Shown here one piece after another: positions 25,712-37,577 of a stretch of DNA of 64,000 bases. The first letter of the stretch is position 1; every line of letters begins with the position of its first letter. Source of the stretch: Torymus aiolomorphi (taxonomy: Eukaryota; Arthropoda; Insecta; Hymenoptera; Torymidae); contig CM070877.1 of NCBI GenBank assembly GCA_036365515.1, positions 68,913,522-68,977,521 of the forward strand, read 5' to 3'. The notes under the pieces are model-generated. The model made no database searches. It was not told the origin of the DNA and saw nothing but the letters and a program-made list of their open reading frames with translations. The position numbers and the translations under genes are program-made.

Positions 25712-25757
25712 GGTTGACGAGCGGAGCGAGTAGGGGGCGCAGCCCCCCTGGCACATA
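25712..25757 (+). other. Helitron 3'-end hairpin
   Basis: GACGAGCGGAGCGAGT is followed by a GC-rich stem, GGGGGC-GCA-GCCCCC, then CTGG. A palindrome just before a CTRR tetranucleotide is the Helitron terminus. The base after CTGG is C rather than T. A similar hairpin is found inverted at 9252-9330. Confidence 0.55.
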
Positions 25758-26695
25758 TATATATATATGTATAGTGGGCTGTTGTTTGAGCTTCTATAAA
25801 CGCGGGAATATGCGAAAGAGAGGGGAAATGTATATAAGCGTTAACGAATGGAAAATGTCTTACTTTTCTGATGGTAATTATATCTCCTTATATTCGAAAT
25901 AAATAAGGCCTCCAGGCTCTATTGATTATTTGTAATGTTATATTCCTTTAGATCCTCATCAGTAATTGATATGGAATTTTTCGCTGTTGATTCCGATATC
26001 TCTTTTTATTTATGTGCAAAATTGTATGAATGGATCCGATAGTATTTGAATAGCTGAATATATATATATATATATATATATATGTTTGTAAATTGGTACT
26101 TTTGAGGAGATGTGAACCTTTCGCTCAGAGTTCGGACAATGTGACTAAAGAAATAATGACCCTCAGGTTACCGACTCTGGAAAAAGGGGGTATAGATTTC
26201 TCCTCAAAAGTCACGATTCTTGCTTTGAGAAATTTGAGGAGTCTCTTCAAAATGCCGACATCTCTTCAAAAGTACCGATCTATACGTTGATATCTCTTCA
26301 AATATACCAATTCCCATAGTTATGATATATATATATATGTGTGTGTGTGTATATTTCTGTTCACCGCTATGTTTCAGGACTTTTCATTGGTTTACCGCTA
26401 TGTTTCAGGACATTTGCATGTTTTCAGGACTGTACTGAATTGTTTACCGCTACCTTTCAGGACATTTTTGTATTATTCAGGACATTTAGGGTTTCTTTCA
26501 CAACGTTTTTTCCGTAAAATTTTTCCGAAATCAACGTAAAATACTGCGGAACTGAAAGGGGGCACCGCAGGCGTCGTGGTGTTAGTCAACACCCTGAGGG
26601 ATATTATTTCTTTAGTCACTTATATACTGTTTAACGTTTTATACCTACTTCTATTGCAGAAAACCTGTAGGTGTCCTGGAAGGTAGCGGTGTACT

Positions 26696-26700
<5 letters not shown>
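25758..26700. repeat. Repeat-rich non-coding stretch with inverted copies of one motif
   Basis: 26141-26167 (GTGACTAAAGAAATAATGAC...) is repeated inverted at 26593-26619 and again directly at 26842-26865. Between them, ACCGCTATGTTTCAGGACATT-like units recur (26363-26480). I see no gene. This may be a MITE of about 480 bp with the motif as its terminal repeat. Confidence 0.5.

Positions 26701-26772
<72 letters not shown>
26701..26772. repeat. (AT)n microsatellite
   Basis: An AT run with one G near its end. Confidence 0.95.
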
Positions 26773-26773
<1 letters not shown>

Positions 26774-26781
26774 CACTTATC

Positions 26782-26976
26782 GGGGTTTATGTAGCCCAAG
26801 ACTGTATATTAGTACCTACAGCCCAGAGTTCCCTATGGCAAGTGACTAAAGAAATAATGGCCCTGGGTCGGGCCGCATAAACCCCTATATTTAGAAATAT
26901 TATGAAGCCCGGGCTGCATAATCAAAATAGGGCTCGATAAACCCGTATATATAAAAAAACGGGCTTTATAAACCCC
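26782..26976. mobile_element. Small MITE, about 195 bp
   Basis: It has 16-bp imperfect terminal inverted repeats (GGGGTTTATGTAGCCC against GGGCTTTATAAACCCC). Internal copies of the same motif (CCGCATAAACCCC, AGGGCTCGATAAACCC) suggest repeated foldback. Bases 26977-28003 after it hold no recognised gene. Confidence 0.55.
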
Positions 26977-28328
26977 TTTCGAGAAATGTGTATATATATA
27001 TATATGAATTCCAAGGTCTTTGTCCGTGTGGTACTTCCCAATATAATTGCTACGTATTGCGTTCACTAAAGCTCTTTCACTCCGACTGTTCTCTGAGGCT
27101 ACTAATTACTTTCTGCCTCTAACCGGCGTGGCGTCGGCACGCTGAACTTCCCTTCCCCCTAACTTCACACCGGCTTTCTCCCTCAGACCCACGCGGTCTT
27201 AGCCTCTTGGCAACAGTATGACGTCGCACTCATACTCGATTCGTCACCAAGGGGTGTCGAATTTCTCGGCACGTGAAAGAATCTGACCGGCGATAAGGGA
27301 AGAGTGCCGCGTCAACGCAACTTGTTGCTGCTTTGAGCGATAAGCCTCTTAACCAGAGTCGCGTGGGACATAATATAATTTTAATATTGCGAACGGAATA
27401 TTCTCGCAGGCAATTAATTGAAAGAAAAGAAAGGGAAAAAAGAGAGAAAAATAAAGAACCAAAAAAATGCGTCACGTAACAATATAGTATTAAAAATGTC
27501 ACTATACTTCAATTTTTTTGAAAATAATCAAAATAGCCAAAACAAAAAATGCTACTGCTCCGTCAATTTTAAAAATTTTGGTCTCAAATTTTTTTTGTGA
27601 ATACATTACGTAAAAAAATTTTCAGCGCCCTGCGATTTTTTAAGACGGGTTGAAATTTCACCGGTACCTCCCCTCAAATGAATATATCAATAAATTCAAA
27701 TTTTATGGATCTTCATTGCTAATACATGAAAACAGTTGAGAAAATGGATCTCAAAGAATACAATAGAAGGAACTATTGACTTTAGATAATAATTAAAGAT
27801 AAAAATAAAAATGAGCACTGTTAAAATCATAATATAGACTACCGGTAAAGTGGATATTTTCTAAAGTATGACATTCGCAAGACATCAATGTAAACATCAG
27901 TATCAGTGGATTTATTGTGATCAACAGTGGATTTTAAAAAGTTTTTGAATTAATGTGAATTTAAAAAATCACGTCAAATAAGTCGGTACAAATTACAGAA
28001 GAAATGAGAGAACAATAAACAATTTCATGAGCTTGGATTAGATGATAGAATATTAAAGGTATTATAATATCTATAATATTTTTCATCACAAGGCCGTAAA
28101 ATGCGATTTCACGGACCGAGTGTGATCAGAGCGCACGAGAATCGACGCAGCCGGTCCGATTGATGCTCGATCACACGAGACGTGAAATCTTATACAGCCG
28201 AGTCCGTAAAATAAAGGCGAAAAATTTAAATCATAGAAAAGCTTAGAAACTTTAATAACTGAATTGGTTAATTAGGTAAGCTTCTATTGAAGGAGCAATT
28301 TTAGTAAAACTGAAAAATTATTACTATT

Positions 28329-29649
28329 TGTAACGCGGCAAATGCACGTTACATTAGAGTGTAGGAAAAAGCGTACGGCAGCCATGACGAGCTACGCCTC
28401 GGCACGCGACATCGCGCGCACACACACACATGCGCATGCCTGCCCATCCCAGCTGTCTTGCTGTATGCGCTACTCCTTTCCACGCTCTTTTCCTCACGTG
28501 CCCAGCTCTGGCAAGGAGACGAACATAGACCATCAGCAGCTACAGCGAGGACAAGCTGTAGCTGGAGCAAGAGCGAGCCTCGCTCTCCCAGGCAGCTGAC
28601 AGCAGCAGCCGACGCCAGAGGAGAGCGAGGGAGGGATGCACGGTGCCGTAGCGCCGTCGGCCGTCCATGCACTGAAAAAACTCTGGCACACAAGACGTTC
28701 CAAAATGAAAACAGAAGTCGACCCGATGATTGGGTATGTCTGTTGTTCCTGCTAAGGGAGCTCTTACGTCCCTGTCGAGGTAAGAGACGTGCCGAGACGA
28801 GTGCACCACACGGAGGTTGAGCAGACGCCCTGAAAAAGGGACGGCAGAGCTTCCTTGCCGTACAACAGACTTTCCGCGCGGGACAACAGACGTACATAAC
28901 CTTAAGACGACCTCCGTAAACGAATAAAGACGTCTCACGTGCCAGAGTTTTTTCAGTTTGAGAGACACCGCGCGCGAGCATCGGAGTCATGTGGACTGCC
29001 CGCTCACGCCGCGGTGAAGAAGACGGCCGATCGGCGAACTGGAGCAGCAGAGCAGCGTGCGCGCACCGGCCGGCTTATATTCTGCCGCTTACCGTCGTGC
29101 CGTATGCTCGCGCTAACCTTGTGCCGTCCTGCTGCGAATCCGCCGCTCTGTGAGCATCATCACTGGCATTCAGCCGACCTCACCGCCGTCTGTCCGCGCA
29201 GAGTGTTCGGGCCACCCGTCGACAGCGAGAGAGAGAGAGAGTGAAGGAGGGCCGCCCGGTTGCCGTCGGTAAAGCGAGAGAGAGAGAGAGAGAACTACTC
29301 CAGCGACGACACTGGCCGAGGCTTGCCCCTTTAATTTCACGTTCCCCTGGTTCCCGCGCGTGTGTGTGCAGTGCACGTCCGCGTCGGGAGTCACGAGACT
29401 CCGAATTCGCGTAAGCTGTAGCACGTGCTATAGCTGTAGCTTAAAGGTAGGGTTTCTGCTCCCGGGGGAGCTAGCCAGCGAAGGCTTCTGATTTTTGGTG
29501 CAAGCAACGCGTGCACCTGGCGCCCATTATTCATGTGCAAAGTAAGCTAGTTTTCGAATTAAATAAAATACCTATTATTTTTACCCGTTGTTTTCTGTGA
29601 TAAAGAATTACCCGCGAACCTCTACCTTCATCCCCAGCAGAGCGTTACA
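28329..29649 (+). repeat. 5' LTR of the second Gypsy element (carries a MITE)
   Basis: This matches 37578-38598 throughout but is 300 bp longer because of an insertion at 28670-28958. It contains two short GA runs (29225-29240, 29275-29292). Confidence 0.9.
28670..28958. mobile_element. MITE inside one LTR, about 289 bp
   Basis: A 19-bp perfect inverted repeat, ACTGAAAAAACTCTGGCAC at 28671-28689 and its complement at 28939-28957, bounds the insertion. The other LTR gives the empty site (CCGTCCATGAGAG). The terminal CACTG resembles CACTA-group ends. A 2-3 bp duplication (ATG/TTG) is possible but imperfect. Confidence 0.85.
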
Positions 29650-29650
29650 A

Positions 29651-29670
29651 GTGGCGTAGCCAACGTGGGG
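29651..29670 (+). other. Primer-binding site region, second Gypsy element
   Basis: GTGGCGTAGCCAACG follows the LTR end by one base, where the tRNA-complementary site is expected. TGGCG fits, but I cannot name the tRNA. The leader from here to 30510 has no gene. Confidence 0.5.
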
Positions 29671-30510
29671 CCACGGTAAAGGCCGTGGCATAGTTAAAAG
29701 GGATTTGCGTCGTGATATTCGCCATCGCAGCGTGCACACATAACGGGAAACCGCGAGGGGGGAAGCGTTCTGGCGGCAATCTTTAGAACGATCGCGTGCA
29801 AGCATTTTGAGAACGCAGGAAAGTTTTGAAGTTTAGCCAGACGCTTCTGATTGCTTAAATAATAATTTTGGTTACTTTGCGTAAATTTTTAGAAATAATT
29901 TGGAAATTTGTATTTATTATTTAAACCATTTTATTGCGATTTGTGCGCGATTTTGCGAGGTAAGAGTAAATGGAATACTCGCTAACTCACATCTTGCTAC
30001 AGCTTTAGCCACGTGGCGCATAGAATTGTAACGTGTTCAGGAAGTGTAAAGGTTTCAGAGAAACTTCGTGGACACTGGTACACGACAGAATCATTTTTCG
30101 TTTCTTTGTTATTCCCTTCCTTTTTGATTTTTTTTTGCTTTTGATTTTTTTTGTGTTTTTGGTTTGAGAAATTTCTCGCTTCTGCTCCTTTTCTGCAAAC
30201 CCCTTTTATAGTTCCCACGCCTCTGTTGAAAAGATTTCATGAGAATCCGGGAGGGGGCATTTTAATCGATTTAACTGCGTTTGGGAATTGCGAGGAAGAA
30301 GTGCGAAATTGTCGCACTTACCTTCTCAAATTGACTCGATTGACTAGTTTGATTTTCTTTTTTTTGCCTTTGTTGTACTTGCTTGGGTTTATCTTTTTTA
30401 TTGGTACTAGATTATTATAGTAAAGGTAAATTTGAATAATTTAGAGCTGGGGAGAAAATCACCGGAGCTACTCGATCGGGGCTAACTGAGAAGGTAGAGT
30501 TAAAATCATA

Positions 30511-32960
30511 ATGGAAAATTGTGATTGGAGTTGGGCTTCGCTCGGTGTCGACGAGAATGATTTAATGTGCGTCGATCCGATAGCTGCAGCTCAAGCTCTG
30601 AAGTGATTGATTAATCGATTAACTGATGGGAAAGTCGTGTTGACGACTCAGCGGTTCGGGCGGAATCTTCGCTCGGACGCAATCATTTTGCGCAATAGGT
30701 TGGAGAGGCACGAGATGCGACGCCATTTTGGCGCAGACGCCGCGCCATGAGATCCGGCGGACGAGTCTACTTCGGCGCACAGTCCTTCGTTGTTGAGTAG
30801 GCATTCGAACTGTACATTTTTCGCCCCCTAGGGTTCCAGAGCAGCCAGCCGCGGATTCAGCACAGGCAGAAATAGCGCCGCTCTCCACGGGGCAGTCGAT
30901 GGGGAGATTTCGCAACCCGATATCGAAGTGGGTGAGCCGCGGCGTGCAGAAGAGCAGTTGATGGCTGGTCGCCATGTTGTTTCGGCTATACAGCGTTCTG
31001 ACGCGCAGAGGCGTGTTAGCCTCTGCATCGCCATGCCAGACGTGTTACACGACATGAGAGAGCTTGCTTCTCATCCGCGTGCACAATCCACGCGTTATCC
31101 TCTCGCTGCACTCCATGCTCACGAACATAGCTCGTTCATGGAAAATAGCATGGAATTGACGAATGTGGCGAGTGCGCTGAACGAGATGCCAGCAGCTACT
31201 AGGGCCGGAGGAGCGAAGAGGCAGTTGTGCGGATTTTTTGATTGAACGTCGGTTTTGTCACCTCCAGCGTTGCCGTCGCAGCAAATGAGACATCTGGCTG
31301 CGCCGTCCACCATGGGTTCAGGGAAAGAATTCGACAGCGTCGCTTCTGGAGTTGGTTCGCTACCTTCAAGGAGTATTCCTCAGCTTTCAGCTAACGTTGC
31401 TTTAGGGAATTTCTACAGCGGAGCTGGGCCTGCTGTCTACTCACAATGTCCAATGCCGCGAGGAACCGCAGGGTATCATGAGCTGCCACTCATGTCCTCA
31501 GCGACGCTCGCTCAAAATTATGTTTCAGCTGGAGCTTCACAAGCGAACGGATTTGGAGCACGAGTCGAGCCGGCACACCCGTATTACAATCAGCCAGCGC
31601 CGCGACCGTCCTTTCATTATCCGCCTGGATATTTTCTGCAGTCTTTCGTGTCCTCGCAGCCACTGATGTCCCATGCTCCAGAGTATCCATCGTACCTTAG
31701 CCACATTCCGCAATCGGTTTCGCATTTTCCGACTGCAGTTCCGCCGCCAGTGGTGACAGGATTTCATTCGGCTCCAATGCCTACTGCTGCTAGTTTTTAG
31801 CCTCATCCGAGGAGATTTGAGATTTCTGCTCCCGGGCTGAGTAACGATGCGTCGTTTTTCGATCGTTCATCGCTTTACAAAGAGAAACGCACGACAGAGT
31901 TACTCTCTAAGTAGCATATTACGTTTAAAGAGAATAGGAAAAGGGACACCAAAAGTTTCATTGCAGACAAACTAACTCTCGAGGAAATAGTGAAAGCCTT
32001 GCCCTCAGCTCTCGATGATGAGTCATGGTAGTGGCTTCACCAAGAGTATCAATTCTGAAAAACGTATGAAGAATTTGTGGACGCCTGCAGTACAGCTTTG
32101 AAGACGTGCAGGAGAGACTCTGGAAGGAGCTGGAAGTGCGCACCCAAGGTCCAAGTGAGGAGATATCAACGTACCTGCTGAAAGTGAGAGACCTGCTGGA
32201 TCAGCTGAAGCCGCCGCTTACTTTAGGAGAGCAGCTAGACCGAGTATACCAGAAGCTTCATCCTTCGTATCGGCTGCGCATTGAGAGGAAAGACTTTGAA
32301 AATTTTCCAGAATTGCAGAAGTTAGGCAAGCGAGAGGAGCTGGGGAGAGCTCAGGAGAAGGAGTACAAGCCGCCGCCTCCGATTTAAGATTCAGCTTTTC
32401 CTTCTTCAGCTTACATTCCACCAAGGCAGCCACGGCATGTGAAAACAGCTCCAGTAGGCCAGACATCCATCGAGGAAAGCACCCCGCCAGTCTTAAGCTC
32501 CAGCAACTTAGCTCCGGTAGCAGCGACGCAGACGGATGAAGGACAGCAGCAACGATCGACGAAGGAACGGAAGTTCAAAACGACGGACGGACAGTGAGAA
32601 GAGAAGAAAGATCGGAGACGAGACGCTCGCAGTAAGAGTAAGGGTCGCCGTAGCGACCGAAAGGGAAGTGCTCGAGCGAAGCCGACGGAGAGCGAGCCTA
32701 AACAGGAAGAGCTCAAGATCGAGATGGTCCCTCCGAAGGCGAAATATGAGGATATGCAGCGACGGAAAATGAGAGATCCATGTTTCCGCTGCGGCCAAGC
32801 CGGACATTGGAAACGTGAGTGTATGAACGCTGGAGTCTGCCTAATGTGCGGACAGCTTAATACCACGGCGCGTAGATGCACCAAGTGCAATTCGACTACG
32901 GCGGCGGGAAACGAGAAGGAGGGGAAGTTAACGAAGTCAACTTACCCCCTCCTACTTTAG
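30511..32960 (+). pseudogene. Gypsy gag with zinc knuckles
   Basis: One frame starts at ATG 30511 (MENCDWSWASLGVDEN) and continues to 31800 through in-frame stops at about 30604, 30748, 30829 and 31243. It has a Pro-rich middle (31255-31797). After a stop it goes on with FIADKLTLEEIVKALPS, and in a second frame (32106-32387) with a capsid-like block (TYLLKVRDLLDQLKPPL). A basic Arg/Ser stretch precedes 32724-32960, which holds the nucleocapsid zinc knuckle CFRCGQAGHWKREC (intact C-x2-C-x4-H-x4-C) and a further C-x2-C pair (CLMCGQ, CTKC). Confidence 0.85.
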
Positions 32961-33059
32961 ACTCGACTCCTCCTCCCTCCGACCAGGCTCTTCCAGTGCA
33001 GGAACAAAGTTCGACTATAGCTGTCAGCGAGGGAGATAACCCTCAAGTTTTAGCTCCAG

Positions 33060-33619
33060 AATCATTGATTATGAGAAGTGCTGTCAGCAACGTCGAACCA
33101 AGGTTATTCTTCAACATAGAGCTGAATGGAAGAGAACTCTTAGGAATGCTCGACGATAGCTCCGTCCACTCATACCTCGGCAAAGGCGTCAGTCAAGAGT
33201 TTGCCGGAAAGTTGGAACAGGAAGCAGCTTCTGTACGCGTAGCAGACAGAGGTGCAGTTAAGTTGCAAGGGATAGTGAAGCTGACAGTGAGTACCGACAA
33301 CACACAGTTATCTATGCCTTTCCGGATCGCAGATGAACTTCAATACTACTGCATTCTGGGAATCGACTTCAAACGGCTGTTCAAGATGAAGATCGACTAC
33401 GAGAACGATACATGGTCAACGACGAAGGGAGTAGTGCATCAGTTTTACCCTTATGGTCAAGATCCAACATGTTTCCCAGCTCTAGCCAGTATAGGAGGAC
33501 AGAGTCGTGCTACAGCTGATCAGCAGTTAATTATCGAAGAAATCAAACAGAAACTGATTCCACCTACCACAGACAAACTAGGGTTAGCAAAAGTCACTCC
33601 GCATTTCATTGACATTTAA
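33060..33619 (+). pseudogene. Gypsy aspartic protease region
   Basis: Retroviral-type protease folded text runs from PRLFFNIELNGRELLGMLDD to YYCILGIDFKRLF. The active-site motif, normally Asp-Thr/Ser-Gly, reads LDDSSVHSYLG, so the Gly is replaced by Ser; this probably abolishes activity. It follows gag in an overlapping frame and precedes RT. Confidence 0.75.
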
Positions 33620-33664
33620 GGAAGTGAACCCATTCGCCAAGCTCCTTGGAAGTATACTCCGAAG

Positions 33665-36200
33665 ATGTTGAAGACGGCTTGGGCTGAAGTCGATCGGATG
33701 CTGGAGAAAGGCATTATCGAACCATCTGATAGCCCCTGGCGAAGCTGCCCTATGTTAGTTCCGAAATTGTATGATTTATTTCGATTTTGTATAGACTATA
33801 GGAGAGTCAATAAACATGCTAAGCCCATCGCGTATCCATTGCGTAACATGGATGGTATACTTGATAAGTTAAGCTCCGCCAAGTATATCCCAAAATTAGA
33901 TTTAAGCCAGGCATACCACCAGATTCCGTTGGATCCGAAGGGCAGAGAGGTCACCGCATTTTCGGTACCAGGGCGAGGACTTTTCCACTTCATCAGGCTA
34001 GCATACGGACTAATAAACGCTCCAGCTGTATTTCAACGTATTATGGATAATTTGATCAAAGCTACGTGAGAGCCGCATGTGTTCGCCTACTTAGACGATA
34101 TCATTATTGTTTCGCCGACTTTCGAGGAGCACATCAAGTGGTTAGAGACTGTGCTTGCGGCGTTGAAGGAGGTGAGCTTGCAAATTAACGTCAACAAGTC
34201 GGAGTTTTGCTGCGCGGAGGTTAAGTACTTAGGTTACATCGTCAACGAGGACGGGCTGAAGACTGATGAAGACAAGGTTAAGCCCATCCTCGAATACCCA
34301 GCACCTCTCAACATCAGGTAACTGAGAAGATTTCTTGGTATGATTGGCTGGTACTCCAGAATTATAGCTCAGCTAGCAGGGTACAAGGCACCGCTAACTA
34401 AGCTGCTGAGGAAGAATGTTCGGTGGCAGTGGAACGAGGAGCAACAGCAAACATTTGAAAAGCTGAAGCTCGCACTGATGCAAGCTCCCGTACTTGCACG
34501 GCCAGATCTATCGCTATCCTTCACTCTGCAAACAGATGCGAGTGATTATGCTATTGCTGGAGTACTGACGCAAGTATTCAATTGCGAGGAGCACCCTATC
34601 TACTTAGTGAGTAGAACTCTGTCGAAGGCAGAGAGGAATTATACTGTCACTGAGAAGGAGTGCCTCGCTGTCTTATGGTTCGTAGAGAGGCTAGGAGGTT
34701 ATTTGCAAGGTGAGAAGTTTATAGTAATCACCGATCACCACAGCCTGTTGTGGTTAAATAAACTCAAAGATCCAGCTGGTCGGTTAGCCAGATGGAATAC
34801 GGCCCTGCAAATGTATAACATTGAGTTTTTACACCGTAAGGGTGTGCTACACAAAGTTCCGGACGCGCTGTCGCATGCGTGGGAAGGAACTTATGAGCTT
34901 GCAGCTATCGCCACTGTTACAGCTGAAGATCCGTGGTATCAAGGGAGGATTAGTAATATCGAGAAAAACCCAAGGAAGTACCCGGATTGGAAGGTAGTAC
35001 ATGGCTTGCTGTATGCGCATCGTCCAAATAAGACCGTAGATCCATTGCTGCCGGACATGAATGCGTGGAAGCGCGTTCTCCCTGAAGCAGATCGCGAAAA
35101 AGCTCTAGCTGAAGCTCATAACACTCCACAAGCATGTCACTTAGGCTTGGAGAAGACTTGCGAGAGTGACAACATATTATTATTGGCCAGGCTATTATCG
35201 AGACATGTGTTGGTACGTAGCAGCCTGCCAAATATATCAAACTCACAAAAGCTCGCAGCAAGCTCCAGCTAGGCTGATGACAGAGAGAAATCTTGGCGGA
35301 CCATGGGTAGTGGTAGCTTCCGATATCATGGGCGCAAAACCTCCTTCGCGTACTGGTAACAGGTACATAATAGTGTTGGAAGACCTGTTCACTAGATACG
35401 TCGAGCTGAAGGCTTTGAGAAAAGCAGATGCGAAATCAGTGCTAAAAGCGTTTGAGGAATTGATCGTAAATCGTTGGGGTTGCCCACGGGTTTTGCTGAC
35501 GGATAATGGCACAGAATTCTCTAATCGCCTGTTTACAGAAAGGTTAGAGGAGTATGGAATTCTGCAGTCCACTATTCCGCCTTACCATGCTCAAGCAAAC
35601 CCGGTAGAAAGAGTCAACCGTAATTTACGACCAATGATCAATAGTTTTTTGGCAGATGATCACCGAGATTGGGATTTGCACTTAAACGAATTGTGTTTCG
35701 CGTCAAATAGTGCAGTGCACTCGTCGTTAGGAGTTTCTTCCGCATTTTTAAATCTAGGGCGTAATCCTGTTCCTTCCACTTTACTCCGGAATCACCTGAA
35801 AAATTCCATTCCTACCTCACCTCTTAATTTGGATAAGTGGAAGATACGAGCAAGCCGAATGGCTGCCTTGCATGATTTGGTACGCCGGCACATGGATAAA
35901 GCTGTAGCAAGGTAAGCCCGCAATTACAGTAAAAATCGACGAGAGCTTCTCTACTAAGTCGGAGACCTCGTGAGGCGCCGAAACCACGTGCTGTCGTCCG
36001 CGGAGGACAGGTTCGCAGCTAAGCATGCGCCACGGTTTGTTAGGCCGGCTAAAGTGGTCGAAGTGTACTCTCCAGTTGTATACTTGGTGGAGGATCTTAA
36101 TTCCGGTCGGCGAACAAAGGTCTTCGTCAACAATCTAAAAAAGCATACGCCGCCGAGAGGCACGCGACAGCTGGAAGCTCAAGTTACAGGAACGAATCTT
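33665..36200 (+). pseudogene. Gypsy pol: RT, RNase H, integrase
   Basis: RT blocks are EKGIIEPSDSPWRSCPMLVPK, FCIDYRRVNK, LDLSQAYHQIPLD and, after a TGA at 34067-34069, the catalytic FAYLDDIIIVSP. A TAA at 34319-34321 interrupts the connection (NIR, stop, LRRFLGM). RNase H runs from TLQTDASDYAIAGVLTQ through TEKECLAVLW to ITDHHSLLWL. The frame changes near 35166-35272. Integrase keeps the catalytic Asp in SDIMGAK, Asp in LLTDNGTEFS and Glu in YHAQANPVERVN, but the zinc-finger CxxC is damaged (ACQIYQTHK). A C-terminal domain with LVRRHMDK and VVEVYSPVVYLVED follows to about 36200. Confidence 0.92.
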
Positions 36201-36589
36201 GATATTGCAGATCATGGACTCATCAGACCAGGAGTGGACGCCATTCCTGGCCATCGGCAGGGCTGTACCAGTTCCACCGGTACCACCCCCACGACAACTC
36301 GCTCGAGGACGAGGGCGAGGCCGCCCATCAGTACTCCCGCACTTGTTGGGGATGGCCCCGCTTCGCCCCGGACGGGCCCTGGACCAGCTTGGCGCCGAGG
36401 TCGCCTCCCCAAACTTTCGGGGCGGGTTCAACATCCCCAGCGCCGTCCTGCGCTGGAGGCGAGGAAGGCCTTGCAAGGTCCCTTCCGGGGAGCCTTTGCA
36501 GGAGAAGACTGCGGCCTAACATCGCCGTGCCGCCAAGTATTCGACACCGTTGAGCCGCCCAAAGAATGGCTCCAGGAGGAGCAGCCGTG

Positions 36590-36836
36590 CTGAGAGCTGG
36601 AGCGCACAAGGCCGACGCGCGAGGCAGGTTTTGCCCGGCAGGGCTGCTGGAATGGCGGAGAATTCGGGCACATCCGGGTCAACTGCCCCCGCATACGTCA
36701 ACAGCTATGCTACATGTGCGGCCGCCCGAGCCTCACCATTGCGACCTGTCCGACCTACTCCCAGTCCTGGGGACAGCAGCAGCTACGCCGATTGGAAAAG
36801 GAGCAATCTCAGCTGTAGCTATAGCTGCAGCTGAAA
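36590..36836 (+). pseudogene. Second, degenerate zinc-knuckle region downstream of integrase
   Basis: In the frame through 36645 the reading is CWNGGEFGHIRVNCP followed by CYMCGRPSLTIATCP. These are two CCHC knuckles, each with one ligand changed (Cys to Gly in the first, His to Leu in the second), and a Gln-rich tail. Nucleocapsid knuckles normally lie in gag; this element already has one at 32790. The stretch 36200-36590 is GC- and Pro/Arg-rich. It may be an extra ORF of this family or a recombined gag piece. Confidence 0.6.
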
Positions 36837-36849
36837 GAGGGCAGAGCCC

Positions 36850-37577
36850 GAAATTTGTACGGTGATTGCAGGTAAAAGGGAGCAAAGATCCTTATTTTAA
36901 ATAAAGCAGCCTCTTTACTTCACGGCGGAATATTTATTTATCTTACCTCTCCTCTTCCAATTGATTTCCTGCAAGCAAAAGCGAGCGCGCTCTTCCATAA
37001 TCTAAGCCTGAAGCAAATCGCAATAAAGTAAACCTTTAATTCAGAGGAATCGTTTGACTAAATTCTTGTGTAATTCGGGGTAAATTCAGCATCCACCATA
37101 GGTTGCCAGAACGCAGCTCAAGAAGAGTAGTACTTCAAGCGATCGGCCAGGTAAGACGCGGTTGCAGCAACAGTTTTTTTTATATTAATGATGTTTAAAA
37201 TCTGGAATGTATAAGAGATGTTGGAGTGTAGAGTGAAAGTTTGCGATCGCGTCCGGTAATTGCGTAATGTAATGTAATGTAATCCGGTAATTGCGTAATG
37301 TAATCCAACAATCATTAGATTGTTGGAGTTACTGGCGCTAGGTTGGACTAGTTAGCATATACACTCACCGGTTACACTCACACAGATACACTCCTAAGCC
37401 CAGCTGCAGAAGATGTTAAGGGACACAAACAGTTACACTCACACCGCTGCAGCTAAGTCAGATTAGCTTAAACTAGATTAGCTAGAGCAAATGAGCTGTA
37501 GATAGATGTGATGATGAGTATACTGATAAACATGCGAAGGTAGTCAGCGGACTACTTCGAGTTTAGGAGGGGGGAGT
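36850..37577 (+). other. Gypsy 3' untranslated region and polypurine tract
   Basis: This is non-coding. It has a short minisatellite around GGTAATTGCGTAATGTAATG (37255-37305) and a hairpin at 37307-37326. It ends in a purine run, GGAGGGGGGAG at 37567-37576, directly before the 3' LTR, serving as the polypurine tract. Confidence 0.7.

Larger units (their letters stand above)
19330..25757 (+). mobile_element. Helitron (rolling-circle transposon), degenerate
   Basis: Coding blocks in order on the plus strand are an N-terminal Cys-rich domain, a Helitron Rep region and a Pif1-family helicase, the arrangement unique to Helitrons. It is broken by an AT expansion (19709-19775), a 1-kb insertion (20623-21646), a TTAA foldback MITE (21723-22407), several stops and a frameshift. 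A GC hairpin near 25722-25750 is the likely 3' end; the 5' TC end was not located. Confidence 0.88.

Noticed and set aside
27120..27380. tRNA or rRNA fragment suggested by GC-rich text
   Set aside because: I could not form a cloverleaf or match a known rRNA segment by eye.
28342..29244. Frames of 85-213 codons on both strands in the GC-rich LTR (also 37591-38440)
   Set aside because: They overlap each other, differ between the two LTRs of the same element and match no known protein; LTR base composition explains them.
31478..31806. Frames antisense or alternate to gag
   Set aside because: Shadows of the Pro-rich gag frame.
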